A stretch of 35,898 nt of DNA from Syntrophobacter sp. SbD1 (lineage in GTDB: Bacteria > Desulfobacterota > Syntrophobacteria > Syntrophobacterales > Syntrophobacteraceae), in the NCBI GenBank assembly GCA_900290365.1, contig OMOE01000133.1:8457-44354 (forward strand), in the 5' to 3' direction. The translations under genes were made by a program, and so were the position numbers. Under the pieces are notes generated by a model that worked only from the letters and a program-made list of their open reading frames with translations, ran no database searches and was not told where the DNA came from. The first letter of the stretch is position 1, and each line of letters starts with the position of its first letter. This document shows, piece after piece, positions 23,039-32,089 of this stretch.

Positions 23039-25195
23039 TTATCCCTTCTTATGGAGTTGTGGCGTATCATCAACCAAGCGGACCGAAAGAAGCGGACAGC
23101 TTTCAAGGCACTCCGTGTGCCCGCTGGCGTGTATTGACTCAACGGCATGGGAGATTGTCGAGTAGATATTGTTCTGCTCGATTTTTTCCAATAGATGGGT
23201 TCGCTCCATAACTGCGAGCACTTTCTCGTTGAGTCCGGCAAAGGAAATCCCATATCTGGCGCTCCTGACCCGATCCACGATGAGCGAGAGCATTTCCTCT
23301 CCAGAGGCGTCCAAATCGTTTATTCCGCTTGAGATAATCAGAATGTGTTTTAATTCCGGCATTGCGCGAATTCGCTCTGTTACCTTTTCTTCCAGGTAAC
23401 CGGCATTCGCATAGAAAAGGGGGCCGTCGAAGCGAATCATCGCAATGTGCCTGCACTCTTTGAGGCCGTGGTCGCGGGCGCTCTGAAAAGACCTGTCCTC
23501 AGACATCGAAAGGGTGGTGACCTTCGGACGCATGCTCTTGTAGAGAAACACCCCTAGCGAGAGCGAAACGCCGACCATGATTCCCTCGTCAAGATGCGGG
23601 GCGGTAGCAAGCGTAGCCACAAAAGTGATTATGGACAAAAGCCCGTCGTACCATTGCGCCTTCCAGGCGTGAATGAAACCCGAGACATTTATCAGGCCTA
23701 TAACCGCCATCATGATAACCGCGGCGAGGACCGATTGAGGCAGGTGGTATAAAAGAGGAGTAAAAAAGAGAAGCACTATGGCGGCGGTAACGCTGGTTAC
23801 CACACTTGACAGCCCGGTTACTGCGCCTGCCTGGATATTTACTGCCGACCTGGAAAAGGAACCCGACACCGGATAGCTTTTCCCAAAAGCTCCTATAATG
23901 TTTGCTAAACCCTGGCCGATGAGTTCCTGGTTAGGATCGAGCCGCTGACCTGTTTTAGCGGCCATCGCCTTTGCAATCGAAATCGCCTCCATGAATCCGA
24001 GAAGGGAGATAATAGCTGCTATCGGAAGCAGCTTGAGCACCATATTCAAATCCAGCTTGGGAATGCCGAAACTTGGCAATCCGCTGGGTATTGCGCCGAC
24101 AACACTCCCTCCTCCCATCATGACCACCGCTTTCTCATCCACCGATGAACTGCCCATTCTTACTCTCCAGATCGAACCGTCTCCTTTTGGCGCCCCGTCG
24201 GCTTTTCCAGATGGGATGTAATTCTTGTGCCCATCAGCCCCGGTTACTGAAGTAAAAAGAAAACACCTGATCTCCGAGCGCGTCCGTGTCATTTCCTCCC
24301 TGAGATCGGAACGCCTGTTATCGATCAAATCGCATTCATGTTTCATCTCCAGCGCCTTCATGGAGTGTTTGCCGTGTTCGTTCTCGGCTGCAGTAAGCAT
24401 GAGAGTCAGATCGGCCCGTTTTGCGGCCAGTCCCGTCGACTCCTTTGAGGCTGCGTTGAATTTTTCTATGAGGTCTCTGCACTCGTTTGAAGCGATCGTC
24501 TCCACAGGCGCCTTGACGTTCTTTTCGTATCCGGTAGCCCATGAAATCACAGTGGTAACCATAACGGCGACAAGGACATAGGGAATTCGCCTGTTGATCC
24601 GCCTGAGCCCGTACATTATGACAAAAGCAAACACCCCCAACGCAAGTGTGGGCCAATGCGTGTACATGAACGCAGCCTTAATTACCCGGTAAACGGTCTC
24701 ATAATAATGCTCCGCATCATCCACATAGACGTTGAACATCTTCGAGAGCTGGGAAGAAGCAATTATTATAGCCCCCGCGTTTGTAAATCCGTTTACAACC
24801 GGATGAGAAAGAAAATTCACTACCAGTCCGAGCCGGAGGATTCCCAGTGTAAGCTGGAAGATCCCAACAATGAGCGCAAGGAGGATGGCGTAAGCTATGA
24901 AACCACTGCTTCCGGCAGTGGCATAGGGTGACAAGGCTGTTGACGTCATCAGGGAAACGATCGCCACTGGGCCGGTTGCAAGCTGCCGGCTGGACCCGAA
25001 TAAAGCCCCAATCAGCGGAGGAAGAAAGGCGGCGTAGAGGCCGTATTGGACCGGCATTCCAGCGAGTTGCGCGTAAGCCATCGATTGTGGAATCAGTACA
25101 AGCGCGACCGTCAAACCGGAGACGAGGTCCAATTTGACAGTGGAAAAATTTATAATCTTTACCCAGTCAATAAATGGAAAAACCTTACGAAGCAT
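23039..25195 (-). CDS. SulP-family anion transporter with STAS domain and a coiled-coil insertion
   Basis: 718 residues, longer than the usual 550-600. The transport core shows GLTVALVLIPQSMAYAQLAG, YGLYAAFLPPLIGALFGSSR, HPVVNGFTNAGAIIIASSQL and, later, GFMEAISIAKAMAAKTGQ, NIIGAFGKSYPVSGSFSRSA, the SulP signature region. Between membrane segments, about residues 225-365 form an extra, charged, partly coiled-coil domain. The C-terminal STAS domain contains IAMIRFDGPLFYANAGYLEE and ISSGINDLDASGEEML, where the Ser/Asp region is often regulatory. It may carry sulfate, bicarbonate or another anion in exchange with Na+ or H+; substrate is unknown. GCGAGGG lies before the ATG. The kinase-like/receiver fusion follows after 6 bp. 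Confidence 0.9.
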   Translation of the reverse strand: MLRKVFPFIDWVKIINFSTVKLDLVSGLTVALVLIPQSMAYAQLAGMPVQYGLYAAFLPPLIGALFGSSRQLATGPVAIVSLMTSTALSPYATAGSSGFIAYAILLALIVGIFQLTLGILRLGLVVNFLSHPVVNGFTNAGAIIIASSQLSKMFNVYVDDAEHYYETVYRVIKAAFMYTHWPTLALGVFAFVIMYGLRRINRRIPYVLVAVMVTTVISWATGYEKNVKAPVETIASNECRDLIEKFNAASKESTGLAAKRADLTLMLTAAENEHGKHSMKALEMKHECDLIDNRRSDLREEMTRTRSEIRCFLFTSVTGADGHKNYIPSGKADGAPKGDGSIWRVRMGSSSVDEKAVVMMGGGSVVGAIPSGLPSFGIPKLDLNMVLKLLPIAAIISLLGFMEAISIAKAMAAKTGQRLDPNQELIGQGLANIIGAFGKSYPVSGSFSRSAVNIQAGAVTGLSSVVTSVTAAIVLLFFTPLLYHLPQSVLAAVIMMAVIGLINVSGFIHAWKAQWYDGLLSIITFVATLATAPHLDEGIMVGVSLSLGVFLYKSMRPKVTTLSMSEDRSFQSARDHGLKECRHIAMIRFDGPLFYANAGYLEEKVTERIRAMPELKHILIISSGINDLDASGEEMLSLIVDRVRSARYGISFAGLNEKVLAVMERTHLLEKIEQNNIYSTISHAVESIHASGHTECLESCPLLSVRLVDDTPQLHKKG

Positions 25196-25319
25196 ATACT
25201 ATTCCCTCGCTGCATCTGGAAATGAAAAAGGAAAACCCGCCAACTCCAAAAGAGAGCGATTCATCGCGAAAATCATCAATTCAGGTTTTTCTGGTTACCT
25301 GCAATTTCCCTGCTGGCGT

Positions 25320-27017
25320 CTAAACCTTGAGATGAACGGTCATCGTAGTGCCCTCCCCTTCCTTGCTCCTGACCTCCAACCGTCCGCCAAGCCTTTTGAT
25401 GATCCCATAGCTGATGAACATGCCCAACCCTGTCCCATGTCCTTTTGTTTTTGTCGTAAAAAAAGGTTCATACAAACGGCTTAGCGTTTCCTCCGACATC
25501 CCGCAGCCGTTGTCCTCAACCGATATTGAAAGAGTTTCACCACAATCACAGGTGCAGATCCTGATGCTTCCCTTATCCTTTACAGCCGCAAATGCATTGC
25601 TCAACAGGTTTAGAAAGACCTGCTGAAGCTGGCCGCGATCAGACTCAACTACAGGCAGATTCTCTGCCAGCTCCAGCCGAAGATCAAGATTTCGGTAGCC
25701 GGCCTCCTTTTCAACGAAACCCACGGTTTCGCGGACCACCTCATTTATGTCAACACTCTCGATGTGAGGCTCCATCCTGCGCGCAAACCCGAGCAGACGG
25801 TGCGTAATCGACCTGCACCGTTCCACAGAGTTGATAATCGCATCGGTCAAGGCGATAAATTTTTCCCTGTTCCGGAACTCGCTGTCCAACTCTAAGAGGT
25901 CCTTCATCAAACCGGCCTTCTCATTTATAATCGCCATGGGATTGTTTATCTCATGTGCGACGCCGGCGGCCAGCCGCCCGATGGATGAGAGTTTCTGGCT
26001 ATGTTCGATTTCCCGGAAAGCGGCTTCACGCCTTTCCTCGCTTTCCCGCAACCTCTCTACGAGAAAGCCGGTCAGTTTGAATACAACCAGCAGGATTATC
26101 AGTACCCCAGTGAGAAACACATACAAGATTTCACTCTTTAACTTGTACCAGGACCTAAAAATTTCACCCCTGGGTTTTACGACCACGAGGGCATAGGGCG
26201 AGTTCTGGAAATAGGCGTATGCTACAAGGACCTCCCGGCCGAGTGAATCCGTCGTCTCGATGCAGTTTGGCTCGCTCGAAGACAAGGGAAGGCCGATTGG
26301 AAAATGGTCAAGAACGGCGCCGTAACTCCTGGTGGCGGTTTGCAGCGTGCCCTCCCTGTTCACAAGAAATCCATCGCTCTTCGGGTCCAGCCGCATCGAA
26401 GCTATCAGCTCGTCAATCGTGTGGGTATCGATGGTGGCCCGCAGAATCCAGTATTTTCCGCCTTCCACACCTCTTTGCACGGCCATTGCTATGTGCGGAA
26501 ACCTGCGAAAACCCATGAAGACATCGCTGGTGTAGGCGCCCCTTGCTCTAACCTCATGAAACCAGGGCTGCCCGCTGTAATTGCGGCCCTTGAGATCGTA
26601 AGGGCCCACATAGCTCACCTGCACACCGTTTTCGTCTATCAAACCAAGATCTACAAAACCGCCGAACTCCTGTTTCATGACACGGAAAATGCGGTTTAAT
26701 GTCCCCTGATCGGCCAATTCTTCAAAAGTATGCTCTGAACCGATAAAACTTACAGCCGAAAGCCGCTCGGCAAGAAACAGCTCCATTGAGTGCTTGCTCT
26801 TGTTCACCAGGACCAACAGCGGACTGACGATCTCCTGCCTCAACGTATTCCGGTACTGGTAAGAGTTTATCAGCGCCATTGATAAAAGCGGAATAACGGT
26901 GACCACTAGCATCAGAATGATGATACGTCTGCGAAGCAGACGATAAATTTCAGGAGAACCACCCTCCTCTGGAAATTCGAGCAAACTCAGTTTTTTGAGC
27001 CAACCCGACAAAGACAT
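25320..27017 (-). CDS. Double-Cache membrane histidine kinase
   Basis: 565 residues from the ATG at 27017, which has AAGGAG five bases upstream; an earlier ATG (27059) has none. A membrane helix (IIILMLVVTVIPLLSMALI) is followed by a dCache sensor (FGGFVDLGLIDENGVQVSYV, GRNYSGQPWFHEV, WILRATIDTHTIDELI) and a second helix (ILYVFLTGVLIILLVVFKL). HisKA has His in AAGVAHEINNPMAIINEK; HATPase has VFLNLLSNAFAAV, DNGCGMSEE and GHGTGLGMFI. It is a paralogue of the kinase at 18979-20715, and nearly the same sensor layout suggests related ligands. A sigma-54-type promoter lies about 230 bp upstream and a REP-like repeat lies in between. It heads the block that continues with SulP. Confidence 0.93.
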   Translation of the reverse strand: MSLSGWLKKLSLLEFPEEGGSPEIYRLLRRRIIILMLVVTVIPLLSMALINSYQYRNTLRQEIVSPLLVLVNKSKHSMELFLAERLSAVSFIGSEHTFEELADQGTLNRIFRVMKQEFGGFVDLGLIDENGVQVSYVGPYDLKGRNYSGQPWFHEVRARGAYTSDVFMGFRRFPHIAMAVQRGVEGGKYWILRATIDTHTIDELIASMRLDPKSDGFLVNREGTLQTATRSYGAVLDHFPIGLPLSSSEPNCIETTDSLGREVLVAYAYFQNSPYALVVVKPRGEIFRSWYKLKSEILYVFLTGVLIILLVVFKLTGFLVERLRESEERREAAFREIEHSQKLSSIGRLAAGVAHEINNPMAIINEKAGLMKDLLELDSEFRNREKFIALTDAIINSVERCRSITHRLLGFARRMEPHIESVDINEVVRETVGFVEKEAGYRNLDLRLELAENLPVVESDRGQLQQVFLNLLSNAFAAVKDKGSIRICTCDCGETLSISVEDNGCGMSEETLSRLYEPFFTTKTKGHGTGLGMFISYGIIKRLGGRLEVRSKEGEGTTMTVHLKV

Positions 27018-27063
27018 CTCACTCCTTCCGCCCATCAACTTGCACCGATCCGCCGGCAACCCC

Positions 27064-27115
27064 GGCGGTGGGACCGCCGGCCAAATTCGCCACTCAAACC
27101 TCCGGCGGCGGCAAG
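27064..27115 (-). repeat. REP-like dispersed repeat, copy 5 (type B), with adjacent hairpin
   Basis: On the minus strand, about 52 bp from CTTGCCGCCGCCGGAGG through TTTGAGTGGCGAA to GGCGGTCCCACCGCC. Next to it (27130-27149) CCCCTTTATGAAAAGAGGGG forms a hairpin, a flank layout shared in weaker form with the copy at 1107-1152. It lies in the probable 5' leader of the kinase gene. Confidence 0.75.
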
Positions 27116-27246
27116 AAAAATCCCCCCTGCCCCTTTATGAAAAGAGGGGTGATAGGCCAGCCTTCTCATGGTTTCGAGTATCTCCAACCGGACATTAGTT
27201 GCTGTAGTGAAATGCGGTTTCCACGGGCCTTCGGAGACCAATTCTG

Positions 27247-27262
27247 AGCAAACTTCGTTCCA
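27247..27262 (-). promoter_or_regulatory. Sigma-54-type promoter upstream of the Cache kinase and SulP block
   Basis: On the minus strand TGGAACGAAGTTTGCT (27262-27247) matches the -24/-12 consensus TGGCACGNNNNTTGCW at all but one position, with exact GG-N10-GC spacing. Transcription would start near 27236, about 220 bases before the kinase ATG. The dyad GCAC..GTGC just upstream might be part of an activator site. The rest of the gap 27263-27386 shows nothing clear. Confidence 0.55.
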
Positions 27263-27386
27263 TCACGCACACTTTCGTGCTTGGCCGTTATTTGCGAGAG
27301 TTTATCGGTGGGAAAATCGGGGCTAAACATAGAGTCCTGACTACTTTCAGTGACACTAACTGTAACTGGAAAGTTTCACGCTTCCT

Positions 27387-28355
27387 TCAGCAGACCACCC
27401 AGACGGTCTTGTCCTTCACCATGTGAATCACCCTGCTGCTGACTCGCCCCATTATGAATTCCTCGACCTTGGAAAGGCCCCTTCTTCCAACAATGATGGT
27501 ATCGTAGCCACCTTTTTCAGCTTCATCTATAATAGCCTGTGCCGAATTGCTTATGCCGCGAGCGATCTTTTGGCTGATTCGGGCGGGATCAACGCCATGA
27601 GAAATCAGAATTGCCCTGGCTTTTTCAAATGATGGTCCCATCTGTGCCGCTGCATTGTCCAGTTCTTCGTCGATTTTTTCCATCGCAGTTTTATCCCCTT
27701 CGGAAGAGAATACTCCGCGCATGAAATTCCTGAAGCTGCGAAAGCTGCGAACGGCATGGAACAAAGTGATTTCCAGGCTCCTTGAGTTATCCACGACATC
27801 AGCAAGATGGGGCAGGCAAAGCATCGACTCTTCGGAACCGTCCAGACATGCGAGGATTCTTGCCGGCGGGCGGTCCCCCCCAACAACCCAAACGGGAATA
27901 GGCACAAGCCCCAGAATGTGCTCAGCCACCGACCCAAGCATAAAGTCCTTGAGGTCGCTAAGCCCTCGTCGTCCTACCACCAGGGTCTTATACCCGTTTT
28001 GGGATTCGGCGGCGATATCACGAGCGATTCCAACCTTTCTGTCATCAATTCTCAAGGTTATCGCTTCATTTGGAAACCCGGCATCCAAAAGAATCGTTCG
28101 GGCTTTTTCCATGAACTCCCGGATGGCCTTGTGCTGTTGCTCCTCCCAGGTTTCCACGCTCACCAACCTGTAGCTGTATGCGGAGGTTTTCTTTTCGAAA
28201 TCGATGAATGATTCCGGGACCCGGGTAACAACATGAAACAGGACCACCTCGTACCGATCCCGATCTACAATGGAGGAGACGTACCTTACCATTTGCAGCG
28301 AGTGTTCGGACCCATCGTTTGCGACCAGTATTCTGTCCCGCACTGAACCGTTCAT
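27387..28355 (-). CDS. Tandem-domain universal stress protein
   Basis: 322 residues with two UspA folds. Domain 1 (about 8-155) begins RILVANDGSEHSLQMVRYVS and ends in the ATP-binding loop VVGRRGLSDLKDFMLGSVAEHIL, then PIPVWVV; domain 2 (about 160-322) begins RILACLDGSEESML and ends IIVGRRGLSKVEEFIMGRVSSRVI. Both G-x2-G-x9-G(S/R) loops typical of ATP-binding USPs are present. USPs bind ATP and modulate stress survival or partner proteins. The start overlaps the PEP-synthase-like gene by four bases, so the pair is translationally coupled. It is the last gene of the second block, 125 bp before the next sigma-54-type promoter. Confidence 0.93.
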   Translation of the reverse strand: MNGSVRDRILVANDGSEHSLQMVRYVSSIVDRDRYEVVLFHVVTRVPESFIDFEKKTSAYSYRLVSVETWEEQQHKAIREFMEKARTILLDAGFPNEAITLRIDDRKVGIARDIAAESQNGYKTLVVGRRGLSDLKDFMLGSVAEHILGLVPIPVWVVGGDRPPARILACLDGSEESMLCLPHLADVVDNSRSLEITLFHAVRSFRSFRNFMRGVFSSEGDKTAMEKIDEELDNAAAQMGPSFEKARAILISHGVDPARISQKIARGISNSAQAIIDEAEKGGYDTIIVGRRGLSKVEEFIMGRVSSRVIHMVKDKTVWVVC

Positions 28356-30874
28356 TTTGCTTCCTTCTTATTATGGTATGACTTTGATCCGGGGATTGAA
28401 CCGGGAGCAACGGGGCCTGAGGACTTCGAGAGTATGACCGAAAAAATATCGGCGAGCAGTTTGCTCTTAAGTTGCTCACAAGATGCGTCGTTCAACATAA
28501 TCATGTCTAGTTGGCGGGTGTGCATGAGCAGGTATCCCAGTATGCCGAGTTTTTCCTTCATCACCTCTAGATCGTAACCTTCCAGACGCGCGCTGACACC
28601 GTCGTCCTTTGTTTCAGTATGGAATTGGAACTCGTCGAGGATTGCGCCCACAAAGCTCGCTCGGCGCGAACGCCTCTCGTGGTCGGCAGCCCCGCCTTTA
28701 AAAACGAAACGGATGTAATTCTCGTTAGCCCTGTCACCGACAAGTGCTTCAATGGACGAAAAATGAAAACCGAAGCGAGAATTGAGACTGCAAAAATTTT
28801 TGGAAATCATAAAGTAATTACGATCCGCAAAGGGGGAAGGCATGGATGGATCGAGCGCCGGATTGGAGCTGGCCTCAATAAGGATTGACATGAAGCCCTT
28901 GGAATCAACTGGAGGAGGCCCTTGCCACGGCACGGCAACAATCCCCTTCCATAGCGCAAGCATGGGGATCGAACCGATATTGTCCAGATTCACGAACTTG
29001 CCCGGCACATCTTCCATGAATCCATCATCGAGGTTTAGTACCCACCACTGCATGGGAATCCCACACACCAACTGCTTGCTTGCCTTCTCCGAAAAGCGGT
29101 GATCCTTTCCGAAGTTGAACATCTCCATGACGGCTTTCTCATGACAGAACCGGGTTATATCGTGAAATGTCCGGCAGCCGGAGGGATTAAAATCCCGGGC
29201 CTCCGGATCGAGAAGATGAAGAGGGATAATATTCTCGGATACCTTCTTCAGAATGTCCAGAACAGGGGAGCCATCCATAAGACTTTTGGAGGTCACCTTA
29301 TTTGCCGGCAGGGATTCGATTCTTCCCCTGTATACTCTAAGGCCGTCCGCATCGACAGTGACGGGCTGACCGTTTTTGAGCAGCTCGGTTGCGCTTTCGA
29401 GTCCCAGAATTGCCGGAACACCGAATTCTCTTGCCACATTGGCCAAATGTCCAGCCTCGGTACCCTGTTCGGCTACAAGGGCCGATGCCCGGCCGAGTAA
29501 GGCGGCCCACCGGGGCAGTGCCTGCTTTACCACAAGGACCGCTCCTTTGGGGAAAAGAAGTGCATCGCTCTCTTTTCTTACCACGAAAACGGGACCGTAA
29601 CCGGCCCCCGGACTTGCTCTAAGACCGCCGGAAGCCACTACTTCGCTAGCCGGGACCTGGTAAGGCCCCCCGGGGCGTTGCGGAACCAAATTCTCCTGCC
29701 GCAGAGGCCGGCACTGAAGTATGACTATTTCCCCTTTTTCATCAACCGCCCATTCAATATCCTGTGGGTTCCCATAATGGTCTTCTATACGCAGGGCAAT
29801 GCGCGCCAGTTCGATCGCGAAATCTTCGGTAATGGAAGCCTTCGAAGCCTCACTGCCGGCGATTTCAACCCGGCAGACACCTTCTTCGGGGTAACATACA
29901 AACTTTTGCAGCTTTTCCGCGATATGTTCTTCCGCTATTTGAAACGGCTTCCTGGAGATTACAAAGAGATCGGCCGCAATACTCCCATCAACTACCGATT
30001 TGGGCAAACCAAACACGGAATGAATGAAAATCCGCCCATCGCCCGCATCAAAGGGATTCCTCGAATACATCACACCACCCGCGACCGCGTCCACCATGGC
30101 CATGCACCCTACGCACATATCGACGTCTTCGTCACGAATTCCCCTGTTCAACCGGTAGACGATCGCCTGGGGGCTATACTTGCTTGCCGCTATTTCCTTA
30201 TAAGCCTGTAAAAGATTGTCGGCGCTGACGTTCAATTCAGACCGGTACTGGCCGGCAAAGGAATTCAGTCCTGAATCTTCCCCGAGTGCGCTGCTGCGAA
30301 TGGAGACTTTAACCCCCTGACCTTCTTTTCTTTCAAGTTCCCCATAAGCGGCTAAAATGGCACTTTTCAGATCGGCCGGGATCGCAGTTCGTATGATCTG
30401 CTGCTGAATTTGCGCGCTAAGCGAAAAAAGCGAAAGAAGCTGGTCCTTTTCGTCCGTCGGAGATGATTGCATAAGACGGTCGATTTCAACCTGAAGTTCA
30501 CCGTAGTTTATCAATTCGCGAAATGCCCGCGAAGAAATTACAAATCCATCGGGGACATTTACGCCGAGATGATTACGGATTTCCCCAAGGTTGGCCATCT
30601 TGTTGCCAGCCTCATCAGATCTTGTTTTGTCTATTTCCGAAAGAACAATTGTGAGCGGTCCGGCGCCGATTTCTTTCCTTTGGGTGAGAATTTCAGAAAT
30701 TCTGCCCTGAATCGATCTGAACCGGTCGTGGAGGTCCGAATACTTTCCCGGCGCCAGTTCATCCATACTCTTTATCATGCGAAAGACATTGACCGAGGCG
30801 GCTGTGCAGTTGGCGCGAATAAAGGACATTCCAAAAGGCGTTTCGCCTTTGCGGGCTTGCTCGATATCAGACAT
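28352..30874 (-). CDS. PEP-synthase/PPDK-like protein: ATP-grasp plus phosphohistidine domain, atypical C-terminus
   Basis: 840 residues from the ATG at 30874. Residues 85-395 are the ATP-binding domain of PEP synthase/PPDK: NKMANLGEIRNHLGVNVPDG, KVSIRSSALGEDSGLNSFAG, GGVMYSRNPFD, QDIEWAVDEKGEIVILQCRP. Residues 445-520 are the swivelling phosphohistidine domain with the phosphoaccepting His476 in GTEAGHLANVAREFGVPAI. The last 300 residues do not show the PEP/pyruvate-binding barrel of PpsA or PPDK, so the phosphate acceptor is not evident. Similarity seems to continue upstream of the ATG (LDVEALRTAFQTRYHNFKLL, then LSANNRAL, in frame to about 30976), but no usual start codon exists in that frame. 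A one-base deletion around 30967-30975 would join it to an ATG near 31034, so a frameshift at the 5' end is possible. It overlaps the USP gene by four bases. Confidence 0.85.
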   Translation of the reverse strand: MSDIEQARKGETPFGMSFIRANCTAASVNVFRMIKSMDELAPGKYSDLHDRFRSIQGRISEILTQRKEIGAGPLTIVLSEIDKTRSDEAGNKMANLGEIRNHLGVNVPDGFVISSRAFRELINYGELQVEIDRLMQSSPTDEKDQLLSLFSLSAQIQQQIIRTAIPADLKSAILAAYGELERKEGQGVKVSIRSSALGEDSGLNSFAGQYRSELNVSADNLLQAYKEIAASKYSPQAIVYRLNRGIRDEDVDMCVGCMAMVDAVAGGVMYSRNPFDAGDGRIFIHSVFGLPKSVVDGSIAADLFVISRKPFQIAEEHIAEKLQKFVCYPEEGVCRVEIAGSEASKASITEDFAIELARIALRIEDHYGNPQDIEWAVDEKGEIVILQCRPLRQENLVPQRPGGPYQVPASEVVASGGLRASPGAGYGPVFVVRKESDALLFPKGAVLVVKQALPRWAALLGRASALVAEQGTEAGHLANVAREFGVPAILGLESATELLKNGQPVTVDADGLRVYRGRIESLPANKVTSKSLMDGSPVLDILKKVSENIIPLHLLDPEARDFNPSGCRTFHDITRFCHEKAVMEMFNFGKDHRFSEKASKQLVCGIPMQWWVLNLDDGFMEDVPGKFVNLDNIGSIPMLALWKGIVAVPWQGPPPVDSKGFMSILIEASSNPALDPSMPSPFADRNYFMISKNFCSLNSRFGFHFSSIEALVGDRANENYIRFVFKGGAADHERRSRRASFVGAILDEFQFHTETKDDGVSARLEGYDLEVMKEKLGILGYLLMHTRQLDMIMLNDASCEQLKSKLLADIFSVILSKSSGPVAPGSIPGSKSYHNKKEAK

Positions 30875-31090
30875 AATCTGGAGTGCCCTGTTATTGGCGC
30901 TCAGCAGAAGCTTGAAATTATGATACCTGGTCTGGAAAGCGGTGCGCAGAGCTTCGACGTCCAGCGAAGAGAGCGTCTTTTGCCTCTTCCATACCCCAAG
31001 TTTTTGAAGGCATCTGTTGATTATCAGGGTCCATCTCCCTGTTCCGGAGGCTGTTGAATGAGCCCCGGGGTGATTTTATGACATCAGTTC

Positions 31091-31558
31091 TCAAGAGGAC
31101 CTGCCCGGTGTTCCCAGGAGATCGGATTTTTCATTAAGTGCTTTCTTTTTGCGGGCGTCCTGTATCTTGTACAAAAGTTGGTCGATTTCGACAGGTTTCA
31201 TAAGATAATCAAATGCGCCGATATCCATGCCTTCGATTGCCACTTCCATATTAGCATGGCCCGTGAGCATGATTACTTCCATCAACGCGTGTCTTTTCTT
31301 TATTTCGCGCAAGGTGTCGAGACCGCTCATGCCGGGCATCTTTACGTCAAGGACCACGACATCCACAGGAGCTGCAAGGAGTTTTTCCAGTGCCGCTTCC
31401 CCGCTTGTTACGACATTTACGACCAGTTTTCTTTTCCGAAGCCGTTTAGCCAGAGTCTCCAGGAATTCGACTTCGTCATCAACAATCAGAACACTTATAG
31501 GTTCCACCTGTGCAGCCTCCTGAATCACCAAAAGCCTGTCTTTGATGTTTTCCACCAC
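31091..31558 (-). CDS. Single-domain response regulator
   Basis: 155 residues. A short N-terminal helix precedes a complete receiver: SVLIVDDEVEFLETLAKRLR, phosphoacceptor Asp in VDVVVLDVKMPGMSGLDTL, VIMLTGHAN, and Lys in FDYLMKPVEIDQ. It ends in a basic tail without an output domain. It starts one base after the stop of the upstream atypical receiver, and a 216-bp gap that contains the extended reading frame of the PEP-synthase-like protein follows. Confidence 0.9.
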   Translation of the reverse strand: MVENIKDRLLVIQEAAQVEPISVLIVDDEVEFLETLAKRLRKRKLVVNVVTSGEAALEKLLAAPVDVVVLDVKMPGMSGLDTLREIKKRHALMEVIMLTGHANMEVAIEGMDIGAFDYLMKPVEIDQLLYKIQDARKKKALNEKSDLLGTPGRSS

Positions 31559-31559
31559 T

Positions 31560-31976
31560 TTATCTGGTCTGGCCGGCCGCTCCGGTATCCGGCTTCCGGT
31601 CCGGATAAAATCTTTTGAGCATATCGGCGATGGCTGTCTTCAGATGGTCGATATTGCCGCTCTTTTCAATGTAGATTTCTCCTTTGTCCTGATTAAAATC
31701 CCGTTGGCATTCTTCGGTCAGGAAAGTATGGATTACAACGGGCAAAGGAGGCCGGCGGTTCTTGGTTTTTTCAAAAATCTTCGAACTGTCTGCGTCCGGC
31801 ATCTCGAGGTCAAACACGAGCAAGTCCACCCCTGGCTTACGATCGATTTCGGCAAGTATCCCGCCGCCATCCTCTGCGACAGCAACTTCGTAGCCTTCTG
31901 CCGAAAGCTCGCGGCGAAGAAAATCCCGCACGTTCCTGTTCCTGTCCGCAATCAATATTGTGAATGTCTTATTCAT
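31560..31976 (-). CDS. Receiver-domain protein, divergent
   Basis: 138 residues from the ATG at 31976 (MNKTFTILIADRNRNVRDF); the longer frame to 32063 adds Cys-rich residues unlike a receiver. The fold is receiver-like, with Asp11, the phosphoacceptor Asp56 in DLLVFDLEMPDADSS and a Lys in IYIEKSGNIDHLK, but the acidic pair is reduced to ADR and the Thr region reads VVIHTF. It may still be phosphorylated. It pairs with the receiver that starts one base downstream, between the single USP and the PEP-synthase-like gene. Confidence 0.8.
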   Translation of the reverse strand: MNKTFTILIADRNRNVRDFLRRELSAEGYEVAVAEDGGGILAEIDRKPGVDLLVFDLEMPDADSSKIFEKTKNRRPPLPVVIHTFLTEECQRDFNQDKGEIYIEKSGNIDHLKTAIADMLKRFYPDRKPDTGAAGQTR

Positions 31977-32089
31977 CTTTAATGACCATGGTATCCGGCA
32001 GCATAATCGACACCGCCTGATTTCGCAATAATCGCACAAATCGACCCCGGCCATCAAGCGCATCCTGAGCTATACTGATATGACCTGAA

